Shown: in pieces, positions 50,936 through 59,830 of the stretch
How the letters are laid out: each line of letters opens with the position of its first letter
How positions within the stretch are numbered: the first letter of the stretch is position 1
Origin: Bacteroidota bacterium
GTDB lineage: Bacteria; Bacteroidota; Bacteroidia; Chitinophagales; Chitinophagaceae
NCBI GenBank assembly: GCA_016706595.1
Contig: JADJJH010000002.1
Span: 1 to 64,000 of the forward strand
DNA: 64,000 bases
Reading direction: 5' to 3'
Position numbers and translations under genes: made by a program
The notes under the pieces: generated by a model
Told to the model about the DNA's origin: nothing
The model's database searches: none
The model's input: the letters and a program-made list of their open reading frames with translations, nothing else

Positions 50936-52324
50936 ATTTAAGTGTAGGCGAAATAAAGCAGTATCTTGATGCCACTGAGCATATGTACAAACATTTATAT
51001 TTTGTACGAGATATAGTTTTAGTGCCTTTACTACTAGCCATTATTTATTTGTATTTACATGCATCACGCAAACGTCAACCACTTGAACTTCAAAAATATT
51101 ACCTAACCGGATTTCATTTAAAATTGTTGGCCATTCCATTATTTCTGTTTCATCACACATTTATTTATACCGGAGGCGTTGATCAGTTTACTTACTATTG
51201 GAGTTCGAACGAAATAATTCAGATGTGGTTTGTGAAACCTGAACTCGCAGCAAAAATTTTATTTTCATCCTATACTACTTTTAATGAAGCGAATGTGAAC
51301 ATCGAAATGTCGAAATTTATATTTGCGCCCAATGAATCATTTTGTATTAAAGTTACTTCGGTTATTGCCATGTTGAGTGGAAATACTTATCTCATTACTT
51401 CCATTCTTTTATCGTTGTTTGCGTATGTAGGTACCTGGAAAATCTATCGTGTTGTGAATGATTTTTATCCCGGGCATGCAAAACTATTTGCTTGGTCAAC
51501 GATTTTTATTCCCTCGATCATTTTTTGGACTTCCGTCATTTCAAAAGAGGTTTACTGCATTGGCGCCATGGGGTTTTTATTATACTATTTGATGGAAGTT
51601 TTTATAAAAGAATTTCAAACTTGTATACTTATTGTATATCGCCTTGTTTAGTTATATCATTCTTCGAATCAAATTATATATCCTGTTAGCATTAGTCATT
51701 GGCTTTGTTTTTTTCTTACTATTTAATAAAATCGAAAAAGTTAGAAACCCTATTTTGCGCATTATGGTATTGCCCCTTTCATTACTAGTGCTAGGGGGTA
51801 TGTTAACCATAGTAGGCAGTGCTTTTGAAGATAGTTTAAAGCAGTTTGCCTTTTCGAATATTTTGGATACCATTAAAACCAATTATGATTATTTAACGCA
51901 AGAAAACTTTGCTTCTAGTAGATACACTTTAGGGGAAATAGAACCCACATTAGGTAGCGTTGCCAAACTTGCACCGGCCAGCATTAATGTTACTTTATTC
52001 AGACCTTATCTATGGGAAGCCAATAAGCCCATTACCTTATTAGCAGCTCTTGAAAGTTTACTCACATTAGGACTTACCTTATTTGTTTTATTTACAGTGC
52101 GTTTGAGGGCTTTGTATTTTATTTTTAGCGAGAAGTTTGTTTTATTCTGTTTCATTTTTGCCATGATATTTAGCATTGCTGTGGGTTTAACCAGTGGAAA
52201 TTTTGGCACGCTCATGCGTTATAAAATTCCTTTAATGCCTTTTTATTATTCGTCATTGGCAATTATTTATGTGTTGTGGAAGGAACGAAAACGTAAGATA
52301 GAAATTGAACAAGCTCTTTGTTAA
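50932..52324 (+). CDS. Polytopic membrane protein of the polysaccharide locus, frameshifted
   Basis: Two frames (50932-51651 and 51632-52324) form one protein of ~460 residues with about 10 spans; they join if one extra base near 51628-51631 is removed (FIKEFQTCILLYIALFSYIILR). Features: TGGVDQFTYYWSSNEI periplasmic loop near residue 80, KIYRVVNDFYPGHAKLFAWSTIFIPSIIFWTSVISKEVYCIGAMGF, and in the second half RYTLGEIEPTLGSVAKLAPASINVTLFRPYLWEANKP and SGNFGTLMRYKIPLMPFYYSSLAIIYV, which ends 'MRYKIPLMPF', a trait of O-antigen polymerase-like and related membrane proteins. Wzy-like function is plausible but unproven. It overlaps the GT4 stop by 4 bases. Confidence 0.7.
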
Positions 52325-52366
52325 ATGCTATGATTATTCTCACGCTCTTCTTTCACTTCACTTCAT

Positions 52367-52374
52367 TACATTTG
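52367..52374 (+). promoter_or_regulatory. upp: -7 promoter element TACATTTG (upp)
   Basis: A TAnnTTTG match, 18 bases before the upp ATG. Confidence 0.55.
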
Positions 52375-52392
52375 TAACACATTTTTTATACC

Positions 52393-53046
52393 ATGGTACA
52401 TCATTTAGCAAAATCAAATTCATTAATCAATGTTTGGATGAATGAATTACGTACTTTCGATATTCAACAAGATCGTTTGCGATTTAGAAGAAATATGGAA
52501 AGGATTGGTGAAGTAGTAGCCTATGAAATTAGTAAAACCTTACCCTATTTACCTACCGAAATTGAAACACCATTAGGAATGTATAATGGTAAAACCATCG
52601 ATCAACAACCGGTTTTGTCAACCATTTTACGAGCAGGTATTCCATTATTTCAAGGTTTATTAAATTATTTCGATCAGGCCGATTGTAGTTTTGTAGCTGC
52701 CTATCGTAAGCATAGCAAATTAGATGATAGTTTTGAAATTAATCAAGGCTATGTTACTTGTCCGAACCTTGAAGGCCGCACCTTAATTATGGCCGACCCT
52801 ATGTTAGCTACCGGAGCTTCATTAATAGTGGCACTCGAAGAATTATATAATTATGGTATTCCGGCTCAAGTACATATTGTAGTGGCCATTGCCTGTTCCG
52901 AAGGAATTGATGCCGTTCGTCATCGCTTCCCCGACTTCACTATTTGGGCAGCTGATATTGATGATGAACTTACCGCCAAGGGATATATCGTTCCTGGATT
53001 AGGCGATGCCGGTGATTTATCCTTTGGAGATAAAATGCAGTTTTAA
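52393..53046 (+). CDS. upp: Uracil phosphoribosyltransferase
   Basis: 217 residues with the UPRTase blocks LINVWMNELRTFDIQQDRLRFRRNMERIGEVVAYEISKTL, LRAGIPLFQGLLNYF, VAAYRK and the PRPP-binding loop LIMADPMLATGASLIVALEEL, ending in LGDAGDLSFGDK. It salvages uracil to UMP. Together with pyrC and pyrD it shows that both de novo and salvage routes to UMP are encoded here. Confidence 0.95.
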   Translation: MVHHLAKSNSLINVWMNELRTFDIQQDRLRFRRNMERIGEVVAYEISKTLPYLPTEIETPLGMYNGKTIDQQPVLSTILRAGIPLFQGLLNYFDQADCSFVAAYRKHSKLDDSFEINQGYVTCPNLEGRTLIMADPMLATGASLIVALEELYNYGIPAQVHIVVAIACSEGIDAVRHRFPDFTIWAADIDDELTAKGYIVPGLGDAGDLSFGDKMQF

Positions 53047-53142
53047 TACATCATACATTTGATTCGATAAACGTCCTCTCTACATAAATTATGATTATAG
53101 TCATTATGATTGCAGTCATAAGCATTCACTATTTAGCTCTAT

Positions 53143-53150
53143 TACTTTTG
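53143..53150 (+). promoter_or_regulatory. -7 promoter element TACTTTTG (fasciclin gene)
   Basis: A TAnnTTTG match ending 18 bases before the ATG at 53169. The frame upstream to 53091 would put translation starts before this promoter. Confidence 0.55.
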
Positions 53151-53168
53151 AGTCAAAATAAAAGAATT

Positions 53169-53735
53169 ATGAAAAAGAAAATTTTGGCGGGAGTCGCTTT
53201 AACTGCATTACTTTATGTTACAGCTTGTAACAATTCGGCCGAGCAAACATCTAGCACAACCACCAGTACAGAAGAAACAAGCGCACCTACCGGACAATCG
53301 GGCGTACAAGACGATGAATCGGCAAAAAATGTTGTACAGGTTGCCGTAGGTAGTAAAGACCATACCACTTTAGTAGCCGCTGTAAAGGCTGGTGAACTCG
53401 TGGATGCTTTAAGTAATACCGGACCTTTTACCGTTTTTGCACCCACTAATGCCGCCTTCGATAAATTACCTGCCGGTACAGTAGATGATTTGCTAAAACC
53501 CGAGAACAAAGAAACTCTTCAAGATATTTTGCAGTATCATGTTTCGGTTGGTGTCTATCAAGCCGATGCTTTACAAGACGGGCAATCGCTTGGGCAAGTA
53601 AACGGAAGTAATTTAAAGATTAGTAAGCAAGGCGATAAAATTATGGTGAACGGAACGGCCACGATATTAGCCTCCATACAAGCAAGCAATGGTGTGATAC
53701 ACGTAATTGATGGTGTGCTTACCGCGCCAAAATAG
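53169..53735 (+). CDS. Fasciclin (FAS1) domain lipoprotein
   Basis: 188 residues from the ATG at 53169 (MKKKILAGVALTALLYVTAC, lipobox cysteine at ~20). A Ser/Thr-rich linker is followed by one FAS1 domain: HTTLVAAVKAGELVDALSNTGPFTVFAPTNAAFDKLPAGTVDDLL (H1 motif), LQDILQYHVSVGVYQ (conserved YH), and IKV-like NGVIHVIDGVLTAPK (H2 motif). FAS1 proteins mediate adhesion or bind glycans at the surface. A strong terminator follows. Confidence 0.9.
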   Translation: MKKKILAGVALTALLYVTACNNSAEQTSSTTTSTEETSAPTGQSGVQDDESAKNVVQVAVGSKDHTTLVAAVKAGELVDALSNTGPFTVFAPTNAAFDKLPAGTVDDLLKPENKETLQDILQYHVSVGVYQADALQDGQSLGQVNGSNLKISKQGDKIMVNGTATILASIQASNGVIHVIDGVLTAPK

Positions 53736-53754
53736 AACTATACTTAACCTTCAA

Positions 53755-53793
53755 CAAAGCCTACTTTTATTTTTTAGTAGGCTTTTGTTTTTT
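53755..53793 (+). terminator. Rho-independent terminator after the fasciclin gene
   Basis: AAAGCCTACT and AGTAGGCTTTT pair around a T-rich loop and are followed by a T run. It lies between the convergent fasciclin and hydrolase genes and can serve both. Confidence 0.75.
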
Positions 53794-53808
53794 CAAAAGG
53801 TCCTACAT

Positions 53809-54459
53809 TTATAAGGATTTCAACACATCGTTTATAATTTCAGATATCAGTTTCGCGTGCGTAATCACCATAAAGTGTCCACCTTTGTTTACAATTTTAT
53901 CTGCGTTACAATTCTTAATCGGAAACAATTTATCGGCATCTCCATGGATATGAAAAACAAAATCGGGTTTACTTTTTTGTTGCCAAGATAAAATATTGTC
54001 AAGCGACCAGCGTAAATAAGTAAGGGTTGTTTTTGAATCATTTCGTCGAGATAGATTTTTTAATCTTTTGGCATTCACCCCAAACAAATGATGTACATAA
54101 GCATTTTTTGTTTTTAATAATCGCAAGAATGGTGTTTGATGTATTTTTAATTTACCAAGAAGTCTATAATATTTTGGTAGCTCATCGCGATGTGAAATAG
54201 ATGAAATCAGAATTACTTTTTTACATGGATATTGTTTGGCAATTTCGATAGCCATTATGCCACCAAACGATAAACCACATAAAACAAAAGGTTTTTTAAA
54301 GTCAATATCATCAGATAGCCGATTTGCATATGCTTGTATACTTTCTTTGGCTAAGGGCTCTATCCAATCAATATAATGAGCAGTATATGCGGCATCTAAT
54401 TGTATTTTTTCAAATGCTCTCCGATCGGCACCTAATCCACTAATAAAGTAAACATTCAT
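53809..54459 (-). CDS. Alpha/beta hydrolase, 216 aa
   Basis: Small alpha/beta-hydrolase fold. FISGLGADRRAF is the N-terminal strand/oxyanion loop, VLCGLSFGGIMAIEI the nucleophile elbow (Ser in GLSFGG), and VNKGGHFMVITHAK the catalytic His region with HGDADKLFP carrying the acid. The basic insert YVHHLFGVNAKRLKNLSRRND is the lid. The substrate is unknown. It lies 4 bases after the FeoA-like gene, so the two are one operon. Confidence 0.8.
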   Translation of the reverse strand: MNVYFISGLGADRRAFEKIQLDAAYTAHYIDWIEPLAKESIQAYANRLSDDIDFKKPFVLCGLSFGGIMAIEIAKQYPCKKVILISSISHRDELPKYYRLLGKLKIHQTPFLRLLKTKNAYVHHLFGVNAKRLKNLSRRNDSKTTLTYLRWSLDNILSWQQKSKPDFVFHIHGDADKLFPIKNCNADKIVNKGGHFMVITHAKLISEIINDVLKSL

Positions 54460-54463
54460 AATG

Positions 54464-54694
54464 CTAAATAATATCTACAAGTATAGAATCGGCTTCATCT
54501 TTACGTAAACTTAATTGATAACCTGCTACTTTAATCGCAATTGGATCACCAAGAGGGGCGGTAAGTTCTACCGAAATTTCTTCTTCAGGAATACAACCCA
54601 TTTCAAGTAATTTCACATACAACTCCGACTCCCCAAAACTTTTAATAATGGCTTTTTGTTTAAACGGAAGTTCGCTAAGTTTAATAAATGTCAT
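54464..54694 (-). CDS. FeoA-like small domain protein
   Basis: 76 residues with the FeoA SH3-like pattern: LSELPFKQKAIIKSF, LYVKLLEMGCIPEEEISVELTAPLGDPIAIKVAGYQLSLRKDEADSILV. FeoA binds FeoB of the ferrous-iron transporter. No feoB follows; instead a hydrolase does. It may be a stand-alone FeoA or a FeoA-domain regulator. The TATCTTTG -7 element lies 24 bases upstream. Confidence 0.85.
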   Translation of the reverse strand: MTFIKLSELPFKQKAIIKSFGESELYVKLLEMGCIPEEEISVELTAPLGDPIAIKVAGYQLSLRKDEADSILVDII

Positions 54695-54718
54695 GTTTGT
54701 TTAGAAAATATTACAAAC

Positions 54719-54726
54719 CAAAGATA
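54719..54726 (-). promoter_or_regulatory. -7 promoter element TATCTTTG (feoA-like gene)
   Basis: A TAnnTTTG match on the minus strand, starting 3 bases beyond the end of hutH and 24 bases before the feoA-like ATG, so the operon has its own promoter. Confidence 0.55.
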
Positions 54727-54728
54727 GG

Positions 54729-56212
54729 TTAATGTAATGCATAAGTATTCATGAATGTAATGACCTTCATCATATCATCGTGAATGATTCTGTCTTTACT
54801 GATATATGGAATGGTTTTTGAAATTCTTGGATCAAATCTTCTATTATTTTACTACTTCGTTTCGGACGTCTAAAACTGAGTGCTTGAACGGCATTTAAAA
54901 GTTCAATCGCCAACACACGTTCAGTATTCATCACTACTTCATACAATTTAGTGGCTGCATTCGCACCCATGCTTACATGATCTTCTTGTCCGTTACTACT
55001 CACAATACTATCCACACTTGCCGGCGTACATAATTGTTTATTTTTACTAACAATAGAAGCCGCAGTATATTGTGCGATCATTAAGCCACTATCCAATCCG
55101 GCTTTTTCAATTAAAAAAGGAGGCAGGTTTCGTTGTCCGCTAATTAGTAAATACGTTCTTCTTTCAGAGATACTTGCCAGTTCGGCAACGGCAATCGCCA
55201 AATAATCTAAATTGATGGCAAGGGGTTGACCATGAAAATTACCGCCACTTAATATCATATCCTCTTCCGGAAAAATAAGCGGGTTATCGGTTACGGAATT
55301 AATCTCTTGTTCTACTATTCGTTTCACAAAATGTACGGCATCATGTGTGGCGCCATGCACTTGCGGTATACATCGGAAGCTGTAAGGGTCTTGCACTTGA
55401 GATTTGTGAGCATTCGCCATTTCGCTATCTGCTAAAAGCCTTCTCATGTTTTTAGCCACTGCAATTTGTCCTTCATGAGCGCGCACTTCATGTATTTGCG
55501 AAGTAAAAGGTTGTAAAGTACAATCAAAGCCATCAAACGAAATAGCCGCAATCGTATCGGCCCAAACTAATAATTTTTCAATTCTTTGCAAACACCAAAC
55601 AGCGTAACTGCTCATAAACTGTGTACCATTTAATAAGGCTAATCCTTCTTTACTTTGCAGTGATAATTTTTGCCATTGCAATTGTTCATAAACAGCCGAT
55701 GTTGTTTGCTTGAGATTTTTATAATATACCTCCCCTTCACCAAGTAAGGCTAAACTCAGATGAGCCAAAGGCGCTAAATCGCCACTGGCACCTAATGATC
55801 CTAATTGATAAACGACCGGTAAAATATCGTGATTATACAAATCCACTAATCGTTGAACCAGTTGTTCGCTTACACCACTATGTCCGTAAGTAAAATTTTT
55901 TACTTTCAACAGCAGCATAATCTTTACAATGTCTTGCGGTACTTCATCACCTAAACCACATGCATGAGAAAGCACTAAATTGGTTTGCAACTGTTCGATG
56001 TCAGCATCTGAAATTTTTACATTACAAAGCGAACCAAAACCTGTATTAATGCCATAATACATGTTGTCACTTTCCTTCATTTTATTATTCAAGTAAGTAC
56101 GACAAGCATTTATTTTTTGAATTGATTGGTTGTGTAGAGAAATTTTGCCTTGTATAAGATTGGTAATTTCAGAAATGGTAATGGGTGTTAAACCAAGCAG
56201 ATGGGTATCCAT
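54729..56212 (-). CDS. hutH: Histidine ammonia-lyase, frameshift near C-terminus
   Basis: Start chosen at the ATG 56212 (MDTHLLGLTPITISEI), although the frame is open to 56290. Motifs: YGINTGFGSL, LVLSHACGLGDEV, the MIO-forming LGSLGASGDLAPLAHL (Ala-Ser-Gly), LLNGTQFMSSYAV, QVQDPYSFRCIPQVHGATHD, NSVTDNPLIF, GGNFHGQPLA, SNGQEDHVSMGANAA. At the T5 run 54815-54819 one base is missing: the printed frame ends in KPFHISVKTESFTMI, whereas the correct frame gives YISKDRIIHDDMMKVITFMN and a TAA at 54729-54731. It deaminates histidine to urocanate. hutU/hutI are not adjacent. Confidence 0.93.
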
Positions 56213-56336
56213 ATTCACAATATTAGGTGTAGGCAGCGAAGATAGCGTATCAATAATGTATGTACAAAGGATTAAGGACATTGTAAGCACTCCTTAGTTA
56301 TCATCTCGCTGAAAATGAATAATTTACTTACAGTTT

Positions 56337-57668
56337 TTACCCTTGCTTATTGAAGCGTATATCTTGGCCGGCTTGTTGCAAATTAAACGAAATAATATTT
56401 CCCTCATTGTCCTTTTTAAAAATGATTTTTACTCCGCCTGCAGTAAACTCATATTCCAATTCATTTACTTTTTCAAGTGGAAAAGCATTTTGACCAGTGG
56501 CTTGTGCTTCATAATTTTCACCCACTTTTCGAATGGTAATTTTCATTCCCAAACTTTCATTCATATAATTTCCCTCAAGCGTTTTTTTATTGGATTCAGG
56601 AATTGGTTTCTTCGAAAATTCGGGTTGTACAAAGGGTTTTCCATAATAAATATTGAGTGCGGCAATAGCTACATTATTTAATTGATAGTTCCATGCATTG
56701 CCTGTTATGGCAAGGGATACCGAATCTTCGGGTATATATATCAGCATCGATTGAAATCCATCCAATCCACCATTATGTCCGTAAGCTTTTTTTCTTTCAT
56801 AAGGAAATTGCAAAATGCCACTGCCGTAATAATCGTCGATCGTTCTCATCAATTGAAAAGATGAATCGTGCATCAATTTCCCCATAAATAAAGCTTCTAT
56901 AAACTTGCATAATTCGGTAGGGGTTGAAATAATCGCTCCGGCTCCTCCAGGAATCGACATATCGGTTTGATTTGCTAGTTGCCATTCGTTGTTGTGAAAC
57001 TCGTACGAAATCGCTTCATGATTCAAAGAATTTATCGGACCAGAAATAGATGTCTTTTGCAATCCTACTTTCTTGCCTATTCGATTTTGTAATTGTTCAT
57101 TATACGAGGTCCCACAGAGTTCTTCTATTATATATCCCAACAACACATAATTGGTATTACTGTATTGTCCTTTACTACCGGGTTCAAAATCAGACTCCTG
57201 ATTTGCAAACAAATCTAAAAGCTCTTTCTTCGTATGCGGCCTACTCATATAAGATAGATAAGCCGAATCGTTGACAAAATTATGTAAGCCACTATGATGA
57301 TTTAACATATGGGCGATACTAATTTTTTCGCTGTTGGGAAGCTTAGGATAAAATTTACTCAGCTTGGTTTGTAAACTAATTTTCTGTTCTTCAATAAGCT
57401 GAAACATGATAACGGCGGTAAACATTTTGGTTATTGAACCGATATGATAAGTAGTTTCTGTGGTTGCCTTTATTGATTTCTCCACATCAGAATATCCAAT
57501 AGCCTGTTTGTAAAGCTCCTTGCCTTTCGATGTAATAGCTATACTCATCATGGCCTTATTATTGGTTTCATAATTTTGTAATAACTGATTGAGCTTCGTT
57601 GTATCAAATTGAGCAAATGCACTTTGGTTAAGAAGAAATAATAAACTCGCTATACAAATTTTTTTCAT
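56337..57668 (-). CDS. Serine hydrolase, beta-lactamase/class C family
   Basis: 443 residues from the ATG at 57668 (MKKICIASLLFLLNQSAFAQ signal peptide; the frame opens 14 codons upstream). The S-x-x-K nucleophile is in YHIGSITKMFTAV, the tyrosine motif in GQYSNTNYVLLGYIIE, and the third motif (HxG instead of KTG) in YGHNGGLDGFQS. Residues 320-440 form a C-terminal beta-domain (KTLEGNYMNESLGMKITIRKVGENYEAQATGQ). It is a periplasmic DD-peptidase/esterase-like protein; antibiotic resistance should not be assumed. It is transcribed alone. Confidence 0.88.
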   Translation of the reverse strand: MKKICIASLLFLLNQSAFAQFDTTKLNQLLQNYETNNKAMMSIAITSKGKELYKQAIGYSDVEKSIKATTETTYHIGSITKMFTAVIMFQLIEEQKISLQTKLSKFYPKLPNSEKISIAHMLNHHSGLHNFVNDSAYLSYMSRPHTKKELLDLFANQESDFEPGSKGQYSNTNYVLLGYIIEELCGTSYNEQLQNRIGKKVGLQKTSISGPINSLNHEAISYEFHNNEWQLANQTDMSIPGGAGAIISTPTELCKFIEALFMGKLMHDSSFQLMRTIDDYYGSGILQFPYERKKAYGHNGGLDGFQSMLIYIPEDSVSLAITGNAWNYQLNNVAIAALNIYYGKPFVQPEFSKKPIPESNKKTLEGNYMNESLGMKITIRKVGENYEAQATGQNAFPLEKVNELEYEFTAGGVKIIFKKDNEGNIISFNLQQAGQDIRFNKQG

Positions 57669-57820
57669 AAAACATATTATAATGATTATGCAAAGAAAGT
57701 AGTTAATCATAAGATGTTATATACGAAATGATGAGCGGTTGAATTCTTCTTCCATTTTCTTTAACATGTAACATCGGTTACTAAAATTCATTTCGTACAC
57801 TAATGTGAAAACCCTTTCTT

Positions 57821-58673
57821 ATGAACACAAAAATCATCATTCCAATAATTGGAATTGCCTCTTTGTTTTTATTTTCTTGCGATGAAAATTATGAACATGA
57901 AAAATCAATTAGCTTGGCCAAAGAAGTAGCCGCCGATGTTAATGCAGAAGAAGTTGAAACCGACAGTTCACGAACCGTAATTAAAAGCGCCGAACTTTCG
58001 TTGCGAGTTGATACCGTTGAGAAAAGAATTCAACAGATTCAACAAAAGGTAAATCAAATGCAAGGACATATTTTACACTATGAAATTCAGTCTAACAAAA
58101 ACTATATCGATAAAGTTGAGTATAGTTTAGACTCGAGTTATGAAGTGAACCAAATTAATCCGCACGCACAAATTAGGCTTCGCATTCCGGTAGAATATAC
58201 CGATACATTTATACATCAAATGCTATCTATGAATATGCGTTTAGATGAATTTTTATTAGATGAAAATGATGTCACTGAAGATTTGTTTGAAAAAAAAGAA
58301 ATTGCTGAGATTAATATTTCTGGTAAAACGAAACCCAAAACCATTATTCAACAATCGTATCTTGAAGAAAGATTAGCAGAAAAAATTAAACAAAAAGCCG
58401 ACTATGCCCGACTTCAACACAAGACAAAATATTTGTGGTTTAATATTAGCATGCAAGGTGATAGCTATATTGAAAAGCATAGTGTTGCGAATACAGAAAC
58501 GTTACGAACTCCGTTTTATATACAAGCCATCAATTCGCTTCAATTTGGCTGGCAAGGCTTTGCTTCCTTTCTTTTTGGTGCTACTTAATATTTGGCCATT
58601 TGCTTTGCTTTGTTTAATTGGATTTATCATTTACAAAAGAAGTACAAGCCAAATCATTCATGCAAAAAAGTAG
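57821..58673 (+). CDS. DUF4349 lipoprotein, frameshifted near end
   Basis: The lipoprotein signal is IIGIASLFLFSC. Then follows the DUF4349 pattern: VIKSAELSLRVDTVEKRIQQIQQKVNQMQGHILHYEIQS, IRLRIPVEYTDTFIHQML and a coiled SYLEERLAEKIKQKADYARLQHKTKYLWFNISMQGD, ending in a membrane helix. The printed frame stops at 58588 in a T5 run (58572-58576). Removing one T gives SFLLVLLNIWPFALLCLIGFIIYKRSTSQ, the usual C-terminal transmembrane end of this family, to a TAG at 58673. Total ~283 residues. The function is unknown. Confidence 0.85.
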
Positions 58674-58689
58674 CTAAAAGTTAGTAAGG

Positions 58690-59135
58690 ATCGGATAATA
58701 CATACGGCTACTAAATAGATTTGAATTCGCTATAGAGTTTGTATAGATGGTTGAAGGCAAGACGCAGAATTGAAATACTGGAGTTTACTAGGGTAAATGA
58801 CAGAATTTCAATTCGAGCTTAACGTAGAAATCGGACGATAAATGCAACTACTAAATTGGTTAGAATTCGCTATAGAGTTTGTATAGATTGTTCGAGTTCA
58901 AGGCAAGCGAAGAATTGAAATATTGAGTTTACTAAGGTAAATGACAGAATTTCAATTCGAGCTTAACGTAGAAATCGGACGATAAATGCAACTACTAAAT
59001 TGGTTAGAATTCGCTATAGAGTTTGTATAGATTGTTCGAGTTCAAGGAAGCGAAGAATTGAAATACTGGAGTTTACTAAGGTAAATGACAGGATTTCAAT
59101 TCGAGCTTAACGTAGAAATCGGACGATATATATAA
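58690..59135. repeat. Three tandem ~144-bp hairpin repeats
   Basis: Each unit holds GAATTGAAAT...GAGTTTACT, AGGGTAAATGACAG and ATTTCAATTC, an imperfect stem-loop with GTTTAC/GTAAAT at the tip. It is followed by TCGAGCTTAACGTAGAAATC, GGACGATAAATGCAACTACT and GAATTCGCTATAGAGTTTGT. The left arm GAATTGAAAT starts at 58767, 58912 and 59055 (spacing 145 and 143). Copies 2 and 3 are nearly identical. The tip sequence recurs at 26773-26788, indicating a dispersed hairpin family. Confidence 0.85.
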
Positions 59136-59145
59136 CTCTAAATAA

Positions 59146-59177
59146 AAACCATCTCTGATTTATTAGAGATGGTTTTT
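59146..59177. terminator. Bidirectional terminator
   Basis: AAACCATCTCT and AGAGATGGTTT form a clean 11-bp stem around a short A/T loop, with T runs on both sides. It sits between the DUF4349 gene (plus) and the broken small gene (minus). Confidence 0.8.
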
Positions 59178-59198
59178 AAAACTACAAAAAAACTAAGT

Positions 59199-59571
59199 TT
59201 ATAACGACCGCGATAAGAAATTATAAAACTCCTTTTTCGTTGCATAAAAATCGTTGCTAGTATCGTGCATTAAGTCGGTAATATCATTATCCGATTCAAT
59301 CATTTTTACATTAATATAGTTTGGCTTTTCGGCCGCTTCTTGTAAAGATGTTCATTTTTAAGTTTAATATCATGCATCATTTCATCGATATGAATGCTCA
59401 TAATTCTAAACTTATTTTCAAAATGATCTACCTCTTTCATTAATTCGTTTCCGGTGTTTTTCGAAGCTACTTCTTCTAAGCGTTTTTTAAATAGGGAATT
59501 TCGCTTTTAAAAAAGTCAACTCTTAACCATGCTTCACAAATTTGATGTACGTGTGCTATGCTATCTTTCAT
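59199..59571 (-). CDS. Hypothetical protein, 124 aa, two frameshifts
   Basis: No single frame covers this gene, but the minus strand reads as one protein after two one-base repairs. It starts MKDSIAHVHQICEAWLRVDF at the ATG 59571; a T6 run at 59483-59488 needs one more base to continue as LKKRLEEVASKNTGNELMKEV; the A3 run at 59344-59346 needs one more to give LQEAAEKPNYINVKMIESDN and KKEFYNFLSRSL, stop 59199. The product is charged, helical and coiled-coil-like; no family is recognised. A TATATTTG promoter lies 18 bases upstream. Confidence 0.65.
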
Positions 59572-59589
59572 CTTTCTTTATTTTTCAAA

Positions 59590-59597
59590 CAAATATA
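59590..59597 (-). promoter_or_regulatory. -7 promoter element TATATTTG
   Basis: A TAnnTTTG match on the minus strand, 18 bases before the ATG at 59571. It supports the reality of the frameshifted small gene. Confidence 0.5.
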
Positions 59598-59785
59598 GTC
59601 TTGTGTTCCTTTATGCATTATGATATATATCAGAATAAAGAGAAATTATTATCATGAAGATGAAACGATTTGTTGTAATACTTTTTGTTTCCGGCAATTA
59701 GTTTATGAACAAAAATACGATGGTGAATGTTTCAAGCAAGCACTATCTGCGAAGCTCGAACCCCAAACACCGATCATTATTATGC

Positions 59786-59812
59786 AAAAAAAACGCCTCA
59801 TGAGAGGCGTTC
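59786..59812 (-). terminator. Terminator after the PpiD-like gene
   Basis: Read on the minus strand, ACGCCTC-TCAT-GAGGCGT is followed by a run of eight T. It lies 19 bases after the ppiD stop, with no other gene in between. Confidence 0.85.
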
Positions 59813-59830
59813 TTAATTATTATATATCTA

